A stretch of 64,000 nt of DNA from Syntrophaceae bacterium UBA7520 (GCA_002478265.1 DLNC01000026.1:1-64000), one strand, 5' to 3'. Positions 26,012 through 35,502 are shown, numbered from the stretch's first letter. Numbers and translations: made by a program. Notes: generated by a model not told the origin, from the sequence alone.

Positions 26012-26884
26012 TTATTTATAGGTGGCAAAATCGCGCAGCAATTCCTCCAGGTCGGCCAGAGAAAAAACCGGGCCGTCGGAACAAACGTATTTATAACCGA
26101 CGTTGCAGCGGCCGCATTTGCCGATGCCGCATTTCATGCGCATTTCCAATGAAGTTAGAATATTTTCCTTGGAAAATCCGAGCTCAAAGAAAACTGGCAG
26201 CGTGAATCTAATCATCACCGGCGGACCACAAATCACGGTCACGGCATTTTGGGGAGACGGAGCTATTTCCTTGCACACGGCGGGCACAAAACCTTCGCGT
26301 CCCTGCCATGATTCATCGCCTTTATCAACCGTTATAATTGTTTTTATATCACTTCTTTTTTGCCAGGCGGCAAGTTCATTTTTATATAAAAGCAAGCCCG
26401 GATTTCTGGCGCCGTAAATGACAGTGATTTCGCCGAAGCGCTTGCGGTTGTCCTCATGCAGTATGTAGTTGACAAGCGATCGAAGCGTCGTAAAGGCGAA
26501 CCCACCTCCTACCACCACGACATTTTTTTTCTCCAGAAATTCTATCGGCCAGGAATTGCCCAAAGGCCCGCGGATGCCTATCTGTGCTCCTTCATCCAAA
26601 TCATGCAACGCGGACGTGACCGTTCCGGGAACGACGGTGCCCATACGCATTACCGTGAACTCGATGTACCCCTTTTCGGTGGGAGAAGAAGCAATGCCTA
26701 TCGGAGATTCCCCTTTGCCGTAAATGGAAAGCTCCGCGAATTGTCCGGGAAGATATTTGAAGCTTGCTTCGTCTTCCTTATTTAAAAAAGAAAGCCGGAA
26801 CGTTTTGATGTCGCGCGTATCCACTTCATCAATGATTTTAATCACTTTCATCGGAATAGGAATGTAGGGATTTTTGTTAATCAT
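26012..26884 (-). CDS. flxA: FlxA-type FAD/NAD(P)H oxidoreductase subunit (set 1)
   Basis: The 290-residue product has a ferredoxin-reductase FAD domain (PGQFAELSIYGKGESPIGIASSP cut short here; key residues P-G-Q-F and S-P), an NAD(P) domain (VVVVGGGFAFTTLR, VICGPPVMI) and a C-terminal 2Fe-2S motif C-G-I-G-K-C-G-R-C-x7-C. It is the NAD(P)H-facing subunit of FlxABCD complexes, as in related cytoplasmic hydrogenase gamma subunits. It is the last gene of the first Flx-Hdr set, 22 bases after flxB. A close paralog is at 32698; this copy is slightly longer (an insert VVPGTV after the FAD domain). The role in NADH oxidation or NAD reduction is inferred from family knowledge. Confidence 0.9.
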   Translation of the reverse strand: MINKNPYIPIPMKVIKIIDEVDTRDIKTFRLSFLNKEDEASFKYLPGQFAELSIYGKGESPIGIASSPTEKGYIEFTVMRMGTVVPGTVTSALHDLDEGAQIGIRGPLGNSWPIEFLEKKNVVVVGGGFAFTTLRSLVNYILHEDNRKRFGEITVIYGARNPGLLLYKNELAAWQKRSDIKTIITVDKGDESWQGREGFVPAVCKEIAPSPQNAVTVICGPPVMIRFTLPVFFELGFSKENILTSLEMRMKCGIGKCGRCNVGYKYVCSDGPVFSLADLEELLRDFATYK

Positions 26885-26906
26885 TTATCTTTGGCCCTTT
26901 TAAAAA

Positions 26907-27944
26907 TCACGCCTTCATCGCGTCTTGTATTATGGAATAAATATCAATGTTCACCGGACAATACCTGGTGCAACGGCCGCAGCCCACGCAGGAAATCACG
27001 CCATACTTGCGCACATGAAACGAATATTTATGGCAGACTTTCTGTCGCAGGCGCTGATAAACATGCGTGCGCGGATTATGCCCGCTGGCTTCCAGCGTGA
27101 AATCCGTGAACATGCAGGCATCCCAAACGCGGCGGCGCACGCCCCGGCTGAAAAGAGTATCATCACAAATATCAAAACAATAACAGGTCGGACAGACGAA
27201 AGTGCAGATGCCGCAACTGAGGCAGGCGGCAGACTGTGCCTGCCAAAACTCGCCTGAATGAAAAATATCCTCCAGCTTTTTGGCGATCACCTGCGGATCC
27301 AGGCACATATTGCGCGTCTGATGCTGGCTTCCTTTTTTAATATATTCTTCAAAATATTTTTTATCCGCCGGTTTGCCCTCGCCGAGCATTGCAAGCCGCG
27401 CCAGTATTTCTTCTCCTTGCGGCGTAATAGCTTTCATGAGCAAATCTTCGCCTTTTTTCACCATAAATACGTCGCTGCCTTCAGGATCGGCGGCGCCGAT
27501 ACCCAGCGTCTGATAAAAATCGGCGTCCTGCGCGGGAATATCCAGATCGAAGGCGGAGCCGAATATTACCGTTGCATCTCTTCTTTGCTGCCAGTAGGGA
27601 TCGATGATTCCGGAGGCGTGAAAATGAATATCCATGATTTGAAAGCTCTTTGCGTCGCAGGGACGAACACCGAACAAAAATGTTGCCTTAATATTTAAGG
27701 CAACCGGCTGCGCCTCGGCAACGGGCTTCGCTGTTTCATATCTGACAAAATCTTCTTTCTGAGGAAGAAAAACGGTTTTCGGGCTGACAATCGTGTTGTA
27801 ATAATCCAAATCAAGCTGCTGCGGGTCTTTGATCTCGGCAAAATTGTGGCCCGCCGCCTCCTTGACCGGCGCGAGCAGCGTTCCTTTTTCCATCAGAGCC
27901 GCGGCCAAATCATTTATCTTCTTAATGGATATTTTTTTTAGCAA
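26907..27944 (-). CDS. flxB: FlxB-type iron-sulfur subunit (set 1)
   Basis: The product, about 345 residues, has an N-terminal domain related to hydrogenase beta subunits (LFGVRPCDAKSFQIMD) and two 4Fe-4S motifs (CLSCGICTFVCPTCYC and CVGCGRCTRYCPVNID). It should pass electrons between FlxA and the Hdr part. The start is placed at TTG 27944, preceded five bases away by GAGGTAAG. An ATG at 27995 would give 17 more residues but overlaps flxC by 41 bases and reads its coding DNA. The paralog is at 33552. It sits between flxC and flxA in the flxDCBA order known from sulfate reducers. Confidence 0.85.
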   Translation of the reverse strand: MLKKISIKKINDLAAALMEKGTLLAPVKEAAGHNFAEIKDPQQLDLDYYNTIVSPKTVFLPQKEDFVRYETAKPVAEAQPVALNIKATFLFGVRPCDAKSFQIMDIHFHASGIIDPYWQQRRDATVIFGSAFDLDIPAQDADFYQTLGIGAADPEGSDVFMVKKGEDLLMKAITPQGEEILARLAMLGEGKPADKKYFEEYIKKGSQHQTRNMCLDPQVIAKKLEDIFHSGEFWQAQSAACLSCGICTFVCPTCYCFDICDDTLFSRGVRRRVWDACMFTDFTLEASGHNPRTHVYQRLRQKVCHKYSFHVRKYGVISCVGCGRCTRYCPVNIDIYSIIQDAMKA

Positions 27945-27954
27945 AAAACTTACC

Positions 27955-28818
27955 TCACTTAAGAATTTGATCGGAATCTTCCACCCGGAAATCAACCAGC
28001 ACCGGTTTATCTTCCAGCTTCATCCCCGCGGCCTGACCGAACATTTCCTCGCATTCCTTGGCCACTTTTTTGTGAAAAAGATACAGAGGAATGCCCACCG
28101 GACAGGCGCGTGAACATTCGCCGCAATCAATGCAACGGCCAGCCAGATGATGAAATCTCGTCAGGTGATACATCATATTACCGGGTGACTGTGGAGCTTT
28201 GTCCGCCCAGCGGGGTTTGTTCTGATCGATAAAACACGGATCGCAATAGCACATCGGACAGGCCTTGCGACAGGCGTAACAGCGGATGCACTTATCCAGC
28301 TGACCCTTCCAAAACGCCCAGCGCGCCTCTTTGTCCATTGCTTCATAATCGGCGAGCACTGCGTAGGGCGAAACAGTCTTCTGACCGCGGATTTCTTCCC
28401 CCAGCAAAATATCATATTCTACGGGATTATAAAGACCGCCCGTTGTTCTGCTGTCTATTAACTGATCTGTTTTGGGATCTTTCATGCCGGAGGCCGGAAT
28501 GCCCAGGATAACCAAATCCTCGCGACGAACTTTTTCCTCCTGAATAAGCACGACAAGCGCGCGGCTGTCCGCCGCTTTGGCCGCGATGGCAATTTTAGCA
28601 GCGTCAGGAAAGCGCATGATGTACCTGGCCATGTTGAAATTACAGTATTCGTTAAAGACAATTTTTTCCACATCGGCAACAGATTTAGCAGCAAAAGGCA
28701 TGGGGTGTTTTTCATCATAGCCGCGGGTGTAGGCCAAAACCACGGGCACTTCGGCCGATTCAAGCAATTTTTTTGCTTCCTTTTTCAGATTGTTTTCGAT
28801 CTGCTTGAAATCGGTCAT
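27955..28818 (-). CDS. flxC: FlxC-type ferredoxin-like subunit (set 1)
   Basis: The 287-residue product has an N-terminal Rossmann-like region without clear cofactor motif (VVLAYTRGYDEKHPMPF) and two C-terminal 4Fe-4S motifs, CIRCYACRKACPMCYC (about 175-190) and CIDCGECSRACPVGIPL (about 233-249). It is an electron-wire subunit of the Flx module. ATG 28818 overlaps the flxD stop as ATGA, so the two are translationally coupled. The paralog at 36056 is longer (335 residues) and keeps an extra segment with CTTRS and CDGY cysteines. Confidence 0.87.
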   Translation of the reverse strand: MTDFKQIENNLKKEAKKLLESAEVPVVLAYTRGYDEKHPMPFAAKSVADVEKIVFNEYCNFNMARYIMRFPDAAKIAIAAKAADSRALVVLIQEEKVRREDLVILGIPASGMKDPKTDQLIDSRTTGGLYNPVEYDILLGEEIRGQKTVSPYAVLADYEAMDKEARWAFWKGQLDKCIRCYACRKACPMCYCDPCFIDQNKPRWADKAPQSPGNMMYHLTRFHHLAGRCIDCGECSRACPVGIPLYLFHKKVAKECEEMFGQAAGMKLEDKPVLVDFRVEDSDQILK

Positions 28819-29246
28819 ATCTTCTCCAGAAGCTCGTCTATTTTCAGCTTTTGCTGCGGACCAAGCTCTTTTATCTGTGCGGTGAATTCGGTAACCACTT
28901 GTGCGAACTTATTGCCTTCCGAGGCGGAAATCCACTCCACGCGGAAGCGCTCCGGTTCCAGGCCGGCAAACTCCAGTATTTTTTTTGTTACGGCCAATCT
29001 TCTTCTGGCGTAAAGATTTCCCGTGTTGTAGTGACAGTCGCCTGGATGACACCCGCCGACCAACACACCGTCCGCCCCCAGCTGGAAAGCGCGGAAAATA
29101 AATGAAGGATTGATACGGCTGGAACACATTACGCGAACCACCCGGAGGTTCTGCGGGTAATGCAGCCGGGTTGTCCCGGCCAGGTCAGCGCCGGTGTATG
29201 TGCACCAGTTACAGGCGATGCCCAGTATTTTCGGCTCAAACGACAT
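28815..29246 (-). CDS. flxD: FlxD / MvhD-like subunit, cysteine form (set 1)
   Basis: The 143-residue product is a complete MvhD-family protein. It has C-x2-C in GIACNWCTYTGADLAG, a Cys in VMCSSRI, and the C-terminal pair in GGCHPGDCHY, which together hold a 2Fe-2S cluster. In methanogens MvhD hands electrons from hydrogenase to HdrA. Here it would link the Flx flavoprotein to HdrA. Position 66 is Cys, whereas the paralog at 37110 has TGA at the equivalent codon. The DNA behind this Cys codon does not form a long hairpin by eye. AGAAAGGG precedes the ATG. It lies 119 bases after hdrA. Confidence 0.93.
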   Translation of the reverse strand: MSFEPKILGIACNWCTYTGADLAGTTRLHYPQNLRVVRVMCSSRINPSFIFRAFQLGADGVLVGGCHPGDCHYNTGNLYARRRLAVTKKILEFAGLEPERFRVEWISASEGNKFAQVVTEFTAQIKELGPQQKLKIDELLEKI

Positions 29247-29365
29247 GAAAACCCTTTCTTCCGAAATCCTTATTTCAAACTTAAATTGTCATTGCCAGCG
29301 CGAAGCAATCCAAATCCTTAAGAGATCGCCACGTCGCTATGCCTCGCGATGATAAGAACATAATT

Positions 29366-31315
29366 TTAAAACTCCATTAACCCTTCCATTTCCGCCAAAA
29401 CCTGTTCATTGGTAAAGTGGCGGGCGATAATCGCCGATGACGGACAGACGGACGCGCAAAGACCGCAGCCCTTGCATAGGGCCTCGTTGATTTCGGAAAC
29501 TCCTTTTTGCTCATTAAAGAACGGCGCGCCGTAAGGACATACGCGCACGCAATTCTGACAACCGCAGCAAGAAGCCGGATTGACCATGGCAGTTGTCGCC
29601 TCCAGTTCCATCTTCTGCCGGGAAACAATTGTGAGCGCTTCCGCCGCCGCGCCGTTGGCCTGTGCCACCGTGTCCGGAATATCCTTGGGACTCTGGCAAA
29701 CGCCCGCGATGAAAATTCCCTCAGACATGGTGGCTAAAGGCGCGAGCTTCGGATGCCGCTCCATGAAAAAACCGTTTTTGTCAGTGCTCAGGTTAAAAAG
29801 CCGCGCGATTTCCTTATAATCACTTCTGGGAACCATGGCCGGGGAAAGCACCACCATATCCACCGGCAAACGGACAAATTTTCCGGTTATGGTATCTTCC
29901 GCCTCGACAATAAGTCGCTGCGGCTCATCCGCGCTCGGCGCCACGCGCGTGCCCTTACCGCGGATAAATTTGACGTCTTCCTCGATAATCCGGTTATAAA
30001 ATTCCTCATATCCCTTTCCCGCCGCCCGGATATCGATATAGAGCTGATAAACATCGGCGGATGTTTTTTCGCGGAACAGGTGAGCGAATTTCAGCGAATA
30101 CATGCAACACACGCGGCTGCAATGTTCGTAATTATTTTTATCGCGGCTGCCGACGCAATGCAATATGGCAATGGCCTGCGGCTCCTTCCCGTCGCGCATG
30201 GTCACTTTACCACTGGTAGGTCCGGCGGAATTGAACAATCTTTCCACTTCCAGCGCGTGATAAACTCCTGGATATTTTCCGTAACCATACTGAATCAGTG
30301 GCCTGGTATCCATCAGATCATACCCGGTCGCCACGATAACCGCGCCGACTTTGAAATTAAGAAAACTGTCATGTTGTTCGAAATCAATCGCCTTCTGCTC
30401 GCAGACTTTTTCGCACAGACGGCACTTCCCTTTCAGAAAATACGTGCAGGAATCACGGTCGATGACGGGTCTTTGCGGCACGGCCTGGGGAAAAGGAATA
30501 TGAATCGCTTTGCGCTTAATCAGGCCTTCATCCCACCCGGAAATTCCCTTGCCGGGGCATTTTTCCGTGCAGGCGAGGCAGGCATTGCATTTGTCGTGAT
30601 TTACATACCGCGCCTTCTGACGCACCGTAATATCAAAATTACCGACATATCCCTTAACTTCGCTCACCTCGCAATAAGTCAAAAGAGTTATGTTGGGGTG
30701 CTGCAAAACCGCGTCCATCTTCGGCGTCAAAATACAGGCGGAACAATCCAGCGTGGGGAAGGTCTTGTCAAACTGCGCCATATGGCCGCCAATCGTCGAA
30801 TTTTTTTCCACCAGATAAACTTTTTTACCGGTGTTGGCCAACTCCAGCGCGGCCTGGATGCCGGCAATGCCGCCGCCGACAACCATCACATCGGAATTGA
30901 CATCAATGACACGCGAAGAAAGCGGCGCCAGAAGCCGCGCGCGATAAACAGCGCCGTTGAGCAGCGCTTTTGCCTTGGCGGTGCCCTCTTCTATATCATC
31001 GGTGACCCAGGAAACCTGCTCGCGGATATTGACAATGGTCAGCAGATACTGGTTCAGGCCGGCTTTCTCGATAACCTTACGGAAAGTATGTTCATGCATC
31101 AGCGGCGAGCAGGCGGTGACAATCACGCGATCGAGACGATGTTCCCTGATATCGTTGGCAATCATGTCCTGTCCGGGCGTGGAACACATGAAGCGGTAAT
31201 CTTTCGCCACAACCACGTCCGGCAAACCGGCGGCAAAGTGCGCCAGTTCGCTGACGCGCACAGTTTGGGAAATATTATGTCCGCAATGGCAGACAAAAAC
31301 CCCTATTCTGCTCAC
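29366..31315 (-). CDS. hdrA: HdrA, FAD and iron-sulfur subunit of heterodisulfide reductase-like complex
   Basis: The 649-residue product is a standard HdrA. It has the N-terminal VFVCHCGHNI, the FAD motif VVGGGIAGIQAALELA, the cluster motif FPTLDCSACILTPKMD, a ferredoxin motif CNACLACTEKCPGK, CVGSRDKNNYEHCSRVCC, and two C-terminal 4Fe-4S motifs (CCGCQNCVRVCPYG and CKGCGLCASVCPSS). HdrA flavin is the site of electron bifurcation in the characterised complexes, splitting pairs between a low-potential ferredoxin and a higher-potential acceptor. The start is GTG 31315 with GGAG eight bases upstream. It follows the hdrD-like gene by 45 bases and is followed by flxD. Its fused counterpart is at 37607. 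Confidence 0.94.
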   Translation of the reverse strand: MSRIGVFVCHCGHNISQTVRVSELAHFAAGLPDVVVAKDYRFMCSTPGQDMIANDIREHRLDRVIVTACSPLMHEHTFRKVIEKAGLNQYLLTIVNIREQVSWVTDDIEEGTAKAKALLNGAVYRARLLAPLSSRVIDVNSDVMVVGGGIAGIQAALELANTGKKVYLVEKNSTIGGHMAQFDKTFPTLDCSACILTPKMDAVLQHPNITLLTYCEVSEVKGYVGNFDITVRQKARYVNHDKCNACLACTEKCPGKGISGWDEGLIKRKAIHIPFPQAVPQRPVIDRDSCTYFLKGKCRLCEKVCEQKAIDFEQHDSFLNFKVGAVIVATGYDLMDTRPLIQYGYGKYPGVYHALEVERLFNSAGPTSGKVTMRDGKEPQAIAILHCVGSRDKNNYEHCSRVCCMYSLKFAHLFREKTSADVYQLYIDIRAAGKGYEEFYNRIIEEDVKFIRGKGTRVAPSADEPQRLIVEAEDTITGKFVRLPVDMVVLSPAMVPRSDYKEIARLFNLSTDKNGFFMERHPKLAPLATMSEGIFIAGVCQSPKDIPDTVAQANGAAAEALTIVSRQKMELEATTAMVNPASCCGCQNCVRVCPYGAPFFNEQKGVSEINEALCKGCGLCASVCPSSAIIARHFTNEQVLAEMEGLMEF

Positions 31316-31360
31316 CGCATTTCTCCGCTATTTAAAAATAAATGGCACATAGAAATATCT

Positions 31361-32539
31361 TTAATCAGTCGCACAGACATCTCCCACAGATTCATCGATA
31401 TTAATTTCCATGCTCTCCAGCAGCAATTCCGTGACGTCTCTGACGGTGATTTTATCATCCACATTGAGCGTACGGACGCTGTCTTCGAACATCGTGATGC
31501 AATAGGGACAGGCGGTCGCCAAAACCGTCGCGCCGGTGGCCAGCGCTTCTTCAATGCGCAAATCGCTCAGCCGCTCGCCCTTTAACTTTTCCATCCACAG
31601 TCCGCCGCCGCCGCCGCCGCAGCACATGCTCTGCTCGCGGCTGCGCTCCATCTCCATCAATTTCAGACCGGGAATAGCTTTGAGTACATTGCGTGGCGCA
31701 TCATAAACACCGCTGTGACGACCCAGATAGCAGGGATCGTGGTAGGTTACCACAATGCCGCCGAAATCCTTTTTCGGTTTTATTTTTCCTTCTTTTATTT
31801 TTTTATCAAGTAATTGCGTGAAATGCACGACTGAATAATCTTCACCGTACTCTTTATTAAATGTGGCCAGGCAATGTGGAGATACTGTAATCATTTTAGC
31901 CACATTCCGCGATTGAAAATAATCCAGGTTCTTTTGTTTGAGGCGCGCAAATAAATCAAGGTCGCCGACTTTTCTGACGCTTTCCCCGCAGCAGTTTACC
32001 TCCGCAGCGGGAAGCCCCCAACTGATGCCGGTTTCATTCAATAAAGCGGCTGTCGTTTTCGCGATGCGGACATTACGCGGATCATAGCAAACGGTGCAGC
32101 ATGTCCAAAAAAGATATTCCATCTCCGGAGCATAGAGAGGATATTTCTGTCCGGCCCAGTCGTTTCTTTTTGCCTGGTCGCCCGACCAAGGATTGCCGCG
32201 CGCCGCCAGAGATCCGACAAAAGCGCGCAAACTCTGCGGCAGCATGCCGCCGCCGCTGTAGACATTGCGAATGGCTGTCACGATATCGATAATTTCCACG
32301 CCGCGGGGACAGCGATCCACACAGAATTTACACGTGGAACAACCCCACATAAACTCCTCAATGCCGTCAAAGCCCAGCTGACCGTAACGCACCAGCTTGC
32401 GGATATTAAAGTGCGTTATCGGCGTCCACGGGCAGGTGCCGGAACAGGTGCCGCACTGATAGCATTTCTTCAGCGCCTCGCCGCCTGCCTCCATAATCGC
32501 CTGCGACATTTCCAGGTATGGCGTTATTGCCTGTGACAT
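31361..32539 (-). CDS. HdrD-like iron-sulfur protein (HdrC plus HdrB fused)
   Basis: The product, about 392 residues, has two N-terminal 4Fe-4S motifs (CYQCGTCSGTCPW and CSTCKFCVDRCPRG) followed by two CCG domains (VNCCGESVRKVG and MCCGGGGGGLWM, with HDPCYLGRHSGVYD before the second). This is the HdrC-HdrB order found fused in HdrD. CCG domains hold noncubane 4Fe-4S clusters that reduce disulfides or similar substrates. ATG 32539 is preceded by GGAGATGTTTG; a TTG three bases earlier is less likely. It starts the first set, so this set uses a one-chain HdrD where the second uses separate HdrB and HdrC. The substrate is unknown. Confidence 0.88.
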   Translation of the reverse strand: MSQAITPYLEMSQAIMEAGGEALKKCYQCGTCSGTCPWTPITHFNIRKLVRYGQLGFDGIEEFMWGCSTCKFCVDRCPRGVEIIDIVTAIRNVYSGGGMLPQSLRAFVGSLAARGNPWSGDQAKRNDWAGQKYPLYAPEMEYLFWTCCTVCYDPRNVRIAKTTAALLNETGISWGLPAAEVNCCGESVRKVGDLDLFARLKQKNLDYFQSRNVAKMITVSPHCLATFNKEYGEDYSVVHFTQLLDKKIKEGKIKPKKDFGGIVVTYHDPCYLGRHSGVYDAPRNVLKAIPGLKLMEMERSREQSMCCGGGGGGLWMEKLKGERLSDLRIEEALATGATVLATACPYCITMFEDSVRTLNVDDKITVRDVTELLLESMEINIDESVGDVCATD

Positions 32540-32615
32540 CAAACATCTCCTCGAATAGTGAACGGATTCACGCTCTTGCTACCACATAAAAAATCAAACC
32601 GCAAATTCAAACTTG

Positions 32616-32648
32616 ACAAAAAGCCGGCGGCGGATACTTTTCTCCGCC
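32616..32648 (-). terminator. possible terminator between the two Flx-Hdr sets
   Basis: On the minus strand GGCGGA (32648-32643 side) pairs with TCCGCC (32634-32629) around an eight-base loop, followed shortly by a GC stretch and TTTTTG. It lies 50 bases after the flxA stop of the upstream set and 77 before the downstream set begins. The stem is only six pairs, so partial read-through is likely. Confidence 0.45.
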
Positions 32649-32697
32649 CGAAAACACGATCCCGGAAAATTTATCAATATTTGAGAATGTGAGGAAA

Positions 32698-33537
32698 CTA
32701 GTATTCGGGTGTCAGCTTGTCGAGCTCCGCCAGGGAAAATACCGGCCCGTCTTTGCAGACGTATTTGCTGCCCACATTGCAGCGTCCGCATTTGCCGATG
32801 CCGCATTTCATGCGCATTTCCAGCGAGGTAATAATATTTTCCTTGGAAAAACCCAATTCAAAAAATACCGGCAAAGTGAAGCGGATCATCACGGGGGGCC
32901 CGCAGATAACTGCCACCGCGTTTTCCTTGCTGGGAGCGACTTCCTTGCAGACGGCGGGCACAAACCCTTCTCTGCCCTTCCAGCTGGCATCACCTTTGTC
33001 CACCGTCACGTTAAGGTTCAAATCAGTCCGTTTTCCCCATTCGGCCAGCTCGTCTTTGTAAAGTAAAAGCCCCGGAGTTCTGGCGCCGTAGATTACAGTA
33101 ATATTTCCGAAACGCTTCCGGTTGTCTTCATGCAGCATGTAATTTATCAGCGAGCGCAGGGTGGTGAAGGCAAAACCGCCGCCGACCACGACAATGTTTT
33201 TCCCCGCAAGATAATCCAGCGGCCAGGAATTCCCTAATGGGCCGCGAATGCCCATGAGCGTTCCTTCTTCCATTTCATGCAGCGCCGTGGTTACCACTCC
33301 TGCTTTCTGCACGGTGAATTCCACATAACCTTTTTGCGTGGGTGATGAAGCAATGCCGATCGGGCACTCACCCTTCCCGAAAATGGAAAGCTCTCCGAAT
33401 TGACCTGGAATGTAAGCGTATTTCTGTTCATCTTCCGGATTAACAAATTTCAAGCGGAAAGTTTTGATGTCCTTGGTATCGACTTCGGTAATAATTTTAT
33501 CCACGACAACAGGATAAGGAATATACGGGTTTTGCAT
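32698..33537 (-). CDS. flxA: FlxA-type FAD/NAD(P)H oxidoreductase subunit (set 2)
   Basis: The 279-residue product is the paralog of the protein at 26012, sharing long identical runs. FAD-binding residues are in PGQFGELSIFGKG and IGIASSPTQKG, the NAD(P) motif in VVVGGGFAFTTLRS, and a C-terminal 2Fe-2S site in CGIGKCGRCNVGSKYVC. It would exchange electrons with NAD(P)H. AGGGAG precedes ATG 33537 by about six bases. It ends the second set, 14 bases after flxB. The closeness of the two copies suggests duplication of an ancestral set followed by divergence, mainly in the Hdr genes. Confidence 0.9.
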   Translation of the reverse strand: MQNPYIPYPVVVDKIITEVDTKDIKTFRLKFVNPEDEQKYAYIPGQFGELSIFGKGECPIGIASSPTQKGYVEFTVQKAGVVTTALHEMEEGTLMGIRGPLGNSWPLDYLAGKNIVVVGGGFAFTTLRSLINYMLHEDNRKRFGNITVIYGARTPGLLLYKDELAEWGKRTDLNLNVTVDKGDASWKGREGFVPAVCKEVAPSKENAVAVICGPPVMIRFTLPVFFELGFSKENIITSLEMRMKCGIGKCGRCNVGSKYVCKDGPVFSLAELDKLTPEY

Positions 33538-33551
33538 TACTTACTCCCTGA

Positions 33552-34574
33552 TTATAATTTAGAAATATCTTGAACAATTTTTCTGATATCAATATTCACC
33601 GGACAGTACATCACACAGCGGCCGCAGCCCACGCAGGAAATCGCGTTGAACATATCCACATAATATTTGAATTTGTGCATGGTGCGCTGGCGCCATCTTT
33701 CTTTTTGTGAAGGCCGCGGATTGTGCCCGGATGTCTCTTTGGTAAACAGAGGAAACATGCACGAATCCCAGGACCGGATGCGCACGCCGTCCGAACCTTT
33801 AACCTCGTCGCTGATGTCAAAACAATGGCAGGTCGGGCACAAATAGGTGCAGGTGCCACAGGCCAGGCATTTGCCATGAATCGTGTTCCAGAAAGGATTG
33901 TCGAAATTTACATCCAGAATCGGTTTAACTTCATGCGCGGGTATTTTTGATTTAACTGCCTCTTTCGCTTTGGCGGCAATTTCCGCTTTCTTGGATTCCG
34001 CCTGCGCGTCGGCCTTTGTTTCACCGAAATATTTTGCCAGCGCCTCGCCCTTCGGGGTAACAAATTCCACCAGATAATCACCGCCGATGTCGGTAAGCAG
34101 AATGTCCGCTCCGTCGGAGGAAACCGGCTCACCGTCCACCGATGTGCAAAAACAGCTCGTGTACGGCGGTGTCGCGCAAGCAAGCGAAATAACCGTTGTG
34201 TTTTTTCTTTTCGCTATATAGTAGCCGTCTTTGTATTTTTCCTGATCAAAAAGCTTGTCCAGAAGTACAAAGCTGTGCGCGTCGCAGGGGCGCACGCCAA
34301 ACAAAACAGACTGCTCGGCTTTATTTACTTCCGCAGAAAAGGTCATGCCTTTTTCCGTGCGGGTATACTTCATCATGGTTTCCGTATGGGGAAAGAAAAC
34401 ATTTTTCGGCGCGTTTTTGGAGTTCAGATAAGAAAAAAACGGCTCATCGTTCCTGCCGAGCGGCGCAAAGAGAACATTATCTTCCTTCTTAACCGGCGCC
34501 CAAACCAGAAAATCATCCGCCATTTTTTTGGCTATCCCGGCCAAGGCATCTTTTTTGATCAAACGTTTTTCCAT
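33552..34574 (-). CDS. flxB: FlxB-type iron-sulfur subunit (set 2)
   Basis: From ATG 34574 (AGGAAAG six bases upstream) the product is about 340 residues. It resembles the protein at 26907: LFGVRPCDAHSFVLLD, then two 4Fe-4S motifs, CLACGTCTYLCPTCHC and CVGCGRCVMYCPVNID. It carries a Lys/Ala-rich insert (KADAQAESKKAEIAAKAKEA) ahead of the ferredoxin domain that the other copy lacks. It should wire FlxA to HdrA and HdrBC. In this set hdrB and hdrC stand between flxC and flxB, breaking the usual flxDCBA block. A longer frame from 34616 would read into the intergenic space. Confidence 0.87.
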   Translation of the reverse strand: MEKRLIKKDALAGIAKKMADDFLVWAPVKKEDNVLFAPLGRNDEPFFSYLNSKNAPKNVFFPHTETMMKYTRTEKGMTFSAEVNKAEQSVLFGVRPCDAHSFVLLDKLFDQEKYKDGYYIAKRKNTTVISLACATPPYTSCFCTSVDGEPVSSDGADILLTDIGGDYLVEFVTPKGEALAKYFGETKADAQAESKKAEIAAKAKEAVKSKIPAHEVKPILDVNFDNPFWNTIHGKCLACGTCTYLCPTCHCFDISDEVKGSDGVRIRSWDSCMFPLFTKETSGHNPRPSQKERWRQRTMHKFKYYVDMFNAISCVGCGRCVMYCPVNIDIRKIVQDISKL

Positions 34575-34632
34575 AATCTTTCCTAATTTATTATTTTCTG
34601 CACCTTGCGAAATCAAAATACTTTTATTTTTT

Positions 34633-35481
34633 TCAAATCAGCCTCAACTGCTTTAAAAGCGGCTGCGGGTCGAAAATATGCGATTTAAAAGTATCCTTTG
34701 CTTCCGGCAAATCCATCGCCAGCGAAATCAGTTCGGTAAAATAGAATACCGGCAATCTCAGCTTCCGGCTGGGACGCATATCCAGATTAGCCATGCACAG
34801 CGGGCAGGCGGTTACCACGCAGTTGGCACCCGCTTCCCGCGCCGCGCTCATCAACTTATCACACATGTCGACGACAATTTTCGTTTTGCTGATCGCGAGC
34901 GATCCGCCGCAGCAGTCGGTTTTATACGACCAGTTTTTCACGTCCGCGCCGATGGCCGTTAATATTTTGTCCATCATATAAGGATTTTCATAGTCGTCGA
35001 ACTCACAGACCTCCGGGGGGCGCAGCAAAAGACATCCGTAATAAGATACCGGTTTTAGGCCACCCAAGTCTTTTTTGGTTTTTCCCTTAAGCGCTTCTAT
35101 GCCGATATCGTTATAGATAATATCAACGGGATTGCGGATCGCAAAGTTTGGCTGGTATTTGCCGCCGATAACATCTTCTATCTTTGTCTTCAGTTTATCA
35201 TCCGCCTTTAAATGATGCTCGGCCATTTTAAACCTGTTGAAACAGGCCGCGCAGGGAACCATGACATCCAGCGCGTCTTTCTGGGCGGCGATCAAGTTGC
35301 GCGCCGGCAGCGCGATCGATAAATCAAAATTGGTGCTGTGCGCGGAAGAAGCCCCGCAGCAGGACCAGTCGTCAACTTCTTTTATTTCTATGCCCAAAGC
35401 GCGGCTGACCGCCTTCATCGACTGATCATATTCTTTTCCCGTCGCGTGCAGCGAACATCCGGGGTAGTATGAAACTTTCAA
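34633..35481 (-). CDS. hdrB: HdrB, CCG-domain subunit of heterodisulfide reductase-like complex
   Basis: The 282-residue product has two CCG domains: YYPGCSLHATGKEYD with SCCGASSAH, and SYYGCLLLRP with TDCCGGSLAIS. These hold the noncubane iron-sulfur clusters that reduce the CoM-CoB disulfide in methanogens. In bacteria the true substrate is unknown; a thiol, DsrC-like protein or other acceptor is possible. The start is TTG 35481, with AGGAGG just upstream, and no closer ATG fits the conserved N-terminus. It lies 21 bases after hdrC. A cysteine-rich C-terminal stretch (ACPLCMANLDMR) matches the second domain. Confidence 0.92.
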   Translation of the reverse strand: MKVSYYPGCSLHATGKEYDQSMKAVSRALGIEIKEVDDWSCCGASSAHSTNFDLSIALPARNLIAAQKDALDVMVPCAACFNRFKMAEHHLKADDKLKTKIEDVIGGKYQPNFAIRNPVDIIYNDIGIEALKGKTKKDLGGLKPVSYYGCLLLRPPEVCEFDDYENPYMMDKILTAIGADVKNWSYKTDCCGGSLAISKTKIVVDMCDKLMSAAREAGANCVVTACPLCMANLDMRPSRKLRLPVFYFTELISLAMDLPEAKDTFKSHIFDPQPLLKQLRLI

Positions 35482-35502
35482 CTCCTGCCTCCTTAGCCTT
35501 CT

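Noticed and set aside
29753..31585. 610-residue open frame on the plus strand
   Set aside because: It is antisense to hdrA and the 3' end of the hdrD-like gene, which have full family motifs; it shows no ribosome-binding site or recognisable domain and arises from codon bias.
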